Assembly: GCA_947165745.1 (NCBI GenBank)
Contig: CAMVBO010000003.1
Coordinates: 1-21,666 of the forward strand
Length of the DNA: 21,666 bases
Reading direction: 5' to 3'
Origin: an uncultured Clostridia bacterium
GTDB taxonomy: Bacteria; Bacillota_A; Clostridia; Christensenellales; Aristaeellaceae
The notes beneath the pieces were generated by a model. That model did no database searches and had not been told where the DNA came from. It saw only the letters and a program-made list of their open reading frames with translations. Both the position numbers and the translations under genes were made by a program. Positions 17,531 to 21,666 of this stretch are shown piece after piece (the first letter of the stretch is position 1; every line of letters starts with the position of its first letter).

Positions 17531-19513
17531 ATGGACGAGATCAACATGCTGCCGGCGGAGACCGGCGTGGAGAGCAGCCCGGGCGGGCCGGTTGACGCAC
17601 TCAGGCTGCAGGAGTTTGACAAGAAGCTCCGGGAGTACAAGGCCGGCAAGGCCAAACTGGAGAAGCGCGTGGTGGCCGCTGAACAGTGGTGGAAGCTGCG
17701 CAACGACGCCCAGGCCAGGCGGGAGTTTGACGTGGGCTGGGACGGCGATTTCAGGAGCGCCAGCGGCTGGCTGCACAATGTGCTTGTGAGTAAGCACGCC
17801 GACGCGATGGAGAACTACCCCGAGGCCCTGATCCTCCCCAGGGAGGCCGGGGACAAGGCGCAGGCCAAGATGCTGTCGGCGATCATCCCGTGCATCCTGG
17901 AGCAGACGGGCTTCGAGAGCACCTACTCAGACGCCTGGTGGCGCAAGCTGAAGACCGGCACGGCGGTGTACAAGTGCAGCTGGGACGCCGAGGCCCTGAA
18001 CGGGCTGGGCGAGATCGCTATCCGCGACGTGGACCTGCTCTCTGTGTTCTGGGAGCCGGGCGTCCGGGACATCCAGGACAGCCGGTACTTCTTCCATGTG
18101 GAGCTGCACGACAACGATCTGCTGGAGCTGCAGTATCCCCAGCTGAAGGACAAGCTCAAAGGGAACACGATCACCCTGACCAAGTTCATCTATGACGACA
18201 ACGTCAGCACAGAGAACAAGAGCGTCGTGGTGGACGTGTACTACAAGCAGGACGGCGTGCTGGAGTACTGCAAGTACGTGGGCGACCAGGTGCTCTACGC
18301 CACGGAGAACGAGGAGTACACCTCATCCGCCGCGTTCGCGGCACCTTCCCCTCAAGGGGAAGGCATGCGGGCCGTCGAGGACGCCGGCCCCTACGGCGTG
18401 AGCGGAGGCATGGGTGCACCGGGCATGGGTGCGCCGGGGATGACGAATCCGCCTGCGGCGGGGACCTCATCCGACCCCTTCGGGGCCACCTTCCCCGTGA
18501 GCGGGGAAGGCATTGCGCCGCAGGTGCAGCACCGCGGGCTCTATGACGACGGGCTGTATCCCTTCGTGTTCGACCCGCTCTTCCCGGTGGAGGGCAGCCC
18601 ATGCGGCTACGGCTACGTGGATCTGTGTAAAAACTCCCAGGTGGCCATCGACATCCTGCGCACCGCCTTCATCAAGAACACGAAGGCCGGGGCGACCCCG
18701 CGCTTCTTCTCCCGCACCGAGGGCGGCGTCAATGAACAGGAGTTCCTGGACACCACCAAGCCCATCGTGCACGTCTCCGGCCCGGTTGACGAGCAGTTCC
18801 TCCGGAGCATCGACGTGAGCGGCCTGCCGGGCGCCTACCTCAATGTGTACGATTCCATGATCAACGAGCTGCGGGAGACCAGCGGCAACACCGAGAGCGC
18901 CAACGGCACCTACAGCGCCGGCGTGACGGCTGCCGCCTCCATCGCGGCCCTGCAGGAGGCCAGCGGCAAGACCAGCCGCGACGCCAGCCGGGCCAGCTAC
19001 CGGGCCTTCCGGAAGCTGGTGACTATGATCGTGGAGCGCATCCGGCAGTTCTACGACCTGCCGCGGCAGTTTAGGATCACCGGCCAGTTCGGCCAGGAGG
19101 AGTTCGTCGCCTTCGACAACAGCGGCATGGTGCCGCAGCCCGTGGGCGTGATGGGCACGGAGCTGGGCTACACCCAGCCGGTCTTCGATATCCGGGTGGA
19201 GGTGCAGAAGAAAAATGCCTACACCAGGACCACCCAGAACGAGCTGGCCCTGCAGCTGTATCAGCTGGGCTGCTTCATGCCCGGCAACGAGGAGCCCACG
19301 CTGATGCTTCTGGATATGATGGATTTTGACGGCAAGGACGATTTGACCAGCAAGCTGCAGCAGCGCATGATGATGATGCAGGCCATGATGGCGATGGGCC
19401 CGGCGCCGGCTCCCACCGACGAGCCCGCGAAGATTGACGACGGGGAGCATCCCGGCGAGACCACGCACGTGGAGAAGGCCCGCGAGCGGAGCAACGCTTC
19501 GCACAGCCTATGA
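17531..19513 (+). CDS. portal protein with a 65-residue insertion made of repeat elements
   Basis: The 660-residue protein would form the dodecameric head vertex through which TerL pumps DNA. The N-terminal region (GWDGDFRSASGWLHNVLVSK) and the conserved C-terminal half (FPVEGSPCGYGYVDLCKNSQ, LRETSGNTESANGTYSAGVT, AAASIAALQEASGKTSRDAS) match a portal family common in Firmicutes siphoviruses. Residues about 263-327 (TSSAAFAAPSPQGEG..., TSSDPFGATFPVSGEG) are encoded by family-A copy 9, family-B copy 5 and family-A copy 10 with a GAPGM repeat between them. They interrupt the domain between ENEEY and APQVQHRGLYDDG. AAAGGAGATCGA precedes the ATG. The C-terminus is Met-rich, then acidic. Confidence 0.88.
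   Translation: MDEINMLPAETGVESSPGGPVDALRLQEFDKKLREYKAGKAKLEKRVVAAEQWWKLRNDAQARREFDVGWDGDFRSASGWLHNVLVSKHADAMENYPEALILPREAGDKAQAKMLSAIIPCILEQTGFESTYSDAWWRKLKTGTAVYKCSWDAEALNGLGEIAIRDVDLLSVFWEPGVRDIQDSRYFFHVELHDNDLLELQYPQLKDKLKGNTITLTKFIYDDNVSTENKSVVVDVYYKQDGVLEYCKYVGDQVLYATENEEYTSSAAFAAPSPQGEGMRAVEDAGPYGVSGGMGAPGMGAPGMTNPPAAGTSSDPFGATFPVSGEGIAPQVQHRGLYDDGLYPFVFDPLFPVEGSPCGYGYVDLCKNSQVAIDILRTAFIKNTKAGATPRFFSRTEGGVNEQEFLDTTKPIVHVSGPVDEQFLRSIDVSGLPGAYLNVYDSMINELRETSGNTESANGTYSAGVTAAASIAALQEASGKTSRDASRASYRAFRKLVTMIVERIRQFYDLPRQFRITGQFGQEEFVAFDNSGMVPQPVGVMGTELGYTQPVFDIRVEVQKKNAYTRTTQNELALQLYQLGCFMPGNEEPTLMLLDMMDFDGKDDLTSKLQQRMMMMQAMMAMGPAPAPTDEPAKIDDGEHPGETTHVEKARERSNASHSL
18317..18364 (+). repeat. 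family A palindromic element, copy 9 (in frame in portal)
   Basis: (T)ACACCTCATCC, stem GCCGCG/CGCGGC, CACCTTCCCC-TCAA-GGGGAAGGC. First member of a tandem A-B-A block. Confidence 0.88.
18369..18394 (+). repeat. family B hairpin element, copy 5 (in frame in portal)
   Basis: Stem GGGCCG / CGGCCC, loop TCGAGGACGC, tail CTAC: identical to copy 1 at 4844. It begins 4 nt after A copy 9, almost the same A-then-B junction as at 4817-4869. Confidence 0.8.
18449..18511 (+). repeat. family A palindromic element, copy 10 (A' subtype, in frame in portal)
   Basis: CCGCCTGCGG hairpin, GGGACCTCATCC, stem CCCC/GGGG, ACCTTCCCC-GTGA-GCGGGGAAGGC. Its first 24 bases equal those of the copy in ssb, so the two share a recent origin. 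Confidence 0.88.
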
Positions 19514-19824
19514 CCCGGGTGGATTATGACCCGGAGAGCTTCCGCATGGAGATCCGGGGCCACGCCGGGGCGGCGCCTGCCGGGCAGGACCTGGTGTGCG
19601 CCGGCATCAGCGTGCTGAGCTACACCCTGATCAACGCTGCAATGAGCGTGCCGGAGTACGACGGGCACACACTTGTCAACGAAGGCGAGGCCCTGATCCG
19701 GGTGGAGTGCTGTCCGGACGAGGAGCACGAGGAGCTGTGCCGGGAGATGTTTCGCGTCATATGGCAGGGCTTCGAGACGATAGCAGAGAGTTACCCGGAA
19801 TACATCGAATTGACAGAGGTATGA
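19510..19824 (+). CDS. Prp-type cysteine protease (YsxB family) in the head operon
   Basis: The 104-residue product has the signature of the ribosomal-processing protease Prp: RGHAGAAPAGQDLVCAGISV, with the catalytic pair His18 and Cys30. In Firmicutes Prp trims the N-terminal extension of ribosomal protein L27. In some staphylococcal phages the host enzyme also processes capsid and scaffold proteins. This copy lies between the portal and structural genes and starts on the portal stop (ATGA), so a role as prohead protease is likely by inference. The stop overlaps family-A copy 11. Confidence 0.82.
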   Translation: MTRVDYDPESFRMEIRGHAGAAPAGQDLVCAGISVLSYTLINAAMSVPEYDGHTLVNEGEALIRVECCPDEEHEELCREMFRVIWQGFETIAESYPEYIELTEV

Positions 19825-19869
19825 CACCTCATCCGGCCCTACGGGCCACCTTCCCCTCAAGGGGAAGGC
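19823..19869 (+). repeat. family A palindromic element, copy 11
   Basis: GACACCTCATCC, stem GGCCC/GGGCC, ACCTTCCCC-TCAA-GGGGAAGGC. As with copy 2, its first bases form the stop codon of the preceding gene (ATGACACC). Confidence 0.87.
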
Positions 19870-19889
19870 AACAAGGAAAGGAGCATTGA

Positions 19890-20747
19890 ATGGCTGACGA
19901 AAAGAAAAAGCAGCTCTATGGCGGGAGCTACGACGAGCAGATCCGGGACACCGCCCAGCAGATCCAGAACAGGCCGGCGTTCTCCTACGATCTGGACGGG
20001 GACGCCCTGTACCAGCAGTACAAGGACAGATATACCCAGAACGCCAAGCTGGGCATGAAGGACACGATGGGCCAGGCGGCGGCCCTCACCGGCGGCTATG
20101 GCAACAGCTACGCCCAGGGCGTGGGCCAGCAGCGCTACGACGAGACCATGCGCGGCCTCACCGATATGATCCCTACCCTTGAGCAGAGCGCCTACCAGCG
20201 CTGGCGGGACCGTGGCGCCGACCTGCAGAACCGCTACAGCATGCTGTCGAGCATGGCCGCCACCGAGCAGGCCACCGGGCAGCAGAACTACGCCCAGCTG
20301 GCCCAACTTATCGGCAGCAGCGGCTACAAGCCTACCGAGGAGGAGCTGGCCAACGCCGGCATGAGCGCCGACCAGGCCAACGCCATGCTGCAGATGTGGA
20401 TCGCGTCCAACCCGCAGCTGGCCTACAACAACGGGCAGATCAGCGCAGAGGACTTCTACAAGATGACGGGCACGTATCCGATTGGGTACACCGCGCCCGG
20501 CGGCGGGGGCGTGAATTGGTGGGAGATCGATAACAGGAATACGAAGGACGACCCGAACAGCGAAACGCCCAACAGCACGGGAAACAAGACCTACGCGGCG
20601 TGGTCGGCGTGGGATGCGGCTGGGGACCTGCCGCAGGAGGATGCGCGGGACTTCCTTAAGGCAGAAACCGATGCATCCGACGACGAGATCACGGAATGGA
20701 TGGAATCCAGGAACAAAAAACGCCCGGGCGGAAGAACCAGAAACTGA
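19890..20747 (+). CDS. conserved phage structural-type protein, 285 residues
   Basis: AAGGAAAGGAGCATTGA precedes the ATG. The protein is rich in Gln, Tyr, Gly and Met. FSYDLDGDALYQQYKDRYTQ and GQAAALTGGYGNSYAQGVGQ are patterns I associate with a widely conserved but unnamed family near head genes of clostridial phages. The middle (LEQSAYQRWRDRGADLQNRY) is helical and the C-terminus is acidic, then basic. It could be a scaffold, a minor head or an ejection protein. Its place after the Prp-type protease makes it a possible protease substrate. Confidence 0.6.
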   Translation: MADEKKKQLYGGSYDEQIRDTAQQIQNRPAFSYDLDGDALYQQYKDRYTQNAKLGMKDTMGQAAALTGGYGNSYAQGVGQQRYDETMRGLTDMIPTLEQSAYQRWRDRGADLQNRYSMLSSMAATEQATGQQNYAQLAQLIGSSGYKPTEEELANAGMSADQANAMLQMWIASNPQLAYNNGQISAEDFYKMTGTYPIGYTAPGGGGVNWWEIDNRNTKDDPNSETPNSTGNKTYAAWSAWDAAGDLPQEDARDFLKAETDASDDEITEWMESRNKKRPGGRTRN

Positions 20748-20763
20748 TTAGCGGGAGGCCGAA

Positions 20764-21666
20764 ATGGGAAACTACATACCGAAAACCGAAGAGGGCAGGA
20801 AGATCCTTGAAAAAAACAGCCAGAACGGAACCGGCAGCGCTCCCGCCGGCAACAGCACTTCTGCCTCAGGCAGTGGTGGGTATACGCCGAAGACGGACGC
20901 TGGCAGAAGGATCCTTGCCAAAAACGGGCGGGCAGAGTATACCCAGGACGAAAAGAACGAGCTGCAAAACTGGGTAAGCATGTACAGGCGGGGCAACAGG
21001 AACCTGCAGGGCGTTATCGGCCAGCTGGACAAGGACGACTGGGCAAGCCTGAGCAACGACCAGACATACCGCCGCACCCTGAGCAATCAGATCCAGCAGA
21101 CGCAGCTGTACCTGAACAGCATCTCGAAGGACAACATCACCTACGACTACGCCAAAGAGTACCTGCGCTATATGCAGCAGATCGCTGAGGCCTACGGCGC
21201 CCGGAAAAACTACTACAGCCAGTTTGAGAATGAGGACCAGTTCAAGCTGGTCCGGGGCGTGCAGGCTGCGCAGGACAAGGCGCTGCAGAACGGCGAGAGC
21301 TACAACGACTATTACCAGCGCACCGCGCAGGGCGCTACCAGGGCCAACGAGGCCTACCAGGCGGCGCAGCAGCAGAAGGCCCAGCTGCAGCAGGACCTGG
21401 TGCAGATGAACAACTACTACTACGCCTCCGGCCAGGTGATCGCCAATGGCAAGGTGCTGAAGGGCCAGGAGGCTGAGGCCTATATCCAGAAGAAGCGGGA
21501 CGAGCTGACCTATCTGGACCAGGACATCCAGCAGAAGGCCCACGACGCCCAGTACGCCGAGCAGGTGGCGAGCTACGCCGAGATGAGCCGATACGATGAC
21601 CTGCAGTACCGGGACGACTTTGCCTCAAAGGTTATTGAAGGCATGGCCATCTTCAACAGGAACAAG
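20764..21666 (+). CDS. start of a large coiled-coil structural protein (3' end outside the window)
   Basis: The frame is open from the ATG at 20764 (GCGGGAGG upstream) to the last base: 301 residues with no stop. The N-terminus carries a duplicated motif, YIPKTEEGRKILEKN (residues 4-18) and YTPKTDAGRRILAKN (40-54), joined by a Ser/Gly/Ala linker. The rest is a Gln/Tyr-rich coiled coil (QKAQLQQDLVQMNNYYYASG). It has no membrane segment so far. A large virion or ejection protein is the best guess from composition and position. Confidence 0.7.
   Translation, partial: MGNYIPKTEEGRKILEKNSQNGTGSAPAGNSTSASGSGGYTPKTDAGRRILAKNGRAEYTQDEKNELQNWVSMYRRGNRNLQGVIGQLDKDDWASLSNDQTYRRTLSNQIQQTQLYLNSISKDNITYDYAKEYLRYMQQIAEAYGARKNYYSQFENEDQFKLVRGVQAAQDKALQNGESYNDYYQRTAQGATRANEAYQAAQQQKAQLQQDLVQMNNYYYASGQVIANGKVLKGQEAEAYIQKKRDELTYLDQDIQQKAHDAQYAEQVASYAEMSRYDDLQYRDDFASKVIEGMAIFNRNK

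Noticed and set aside
4817..19869. CRISPR array
   Set aside because: The repeats are scattered over kilobases, have variable internal stems and no regular spacers. No cas genes are present.

Overview
The window reads as part of a temperate tailed phage (probably a siphovirus) of a GC-rich Gram-positive gut anaerobe, most likely a clostridium of the Oscillospiraceae type. Three things suggest this: strong GGAGG ribosome binding sites, the gene families present, and dispersed palindromic elements that I associate with that group. The host is inferred from style only. No chromosomal gene is visible, and the lysis genes run straight into an attachment region beside the integrase. The sequence is therefore the circular, free-phage (attP) arrangement, or a permuted phage contig, and not one end of an integrated prophage.

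Layout: 1-1620, the end of a tail gene and the lysis cassette (CHAP endolysin with a peptidoglycan-binding domain, a membrane-anchored small protein, a holin). 1621-1931, attP: a copy of the 3' end of a tRNA gene, a terminator and paired 21-bp repeats. 1883-3809 (minus strand), integrase and CI/LexA-type repressor. 3810-3962, the divergent switch with two good promoters and four GTCGAC-like operators. 3963-4202, a Cro-like gene. 4212-4581, no gene, but a probable 370-nt structured RNA closed by a 30-bp helix. 4727-13590, a dense early operon of small unknown genes around a recombination/replication core: a PD-(D/E)XK nuclease (frameshifted here), a probable ssDNA annealing protein, NinB-like, SSB, a replisome organiser carrying origin-like iterons, an HNH-like protein and a MazG-like hydrolase. 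13615-14045 (minus strand), a zinc-ribbon protein and a ribbon-helix-helix repressor facing its own operators. 14205-14847, three small genes. 14864-15017, two terminators. 15044 to the end, the late operon: TerS, TerL, portal, a Prp-type cysteine protease and two structural-looking proteins.

The most unusual points are these. (1) TerL is encoded in two adjacent ORFs that carry the two halves of an intein, separated only by a TAA stop in an otherwise continuous frame. (2) Eleven copies of a palindromic element (family A), five of a second hairpin (family B) and one of a third (family C) are scattered through the window. Many lie inside genes and stay in frame, including a tandem A-B-A block inside the portal gene. 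(3) A large structured RNA candidate follows the cro-like gene. (4) The origin candidate holds GGAACC sites spaced exactly 11 bp apart inside a coding sequence.
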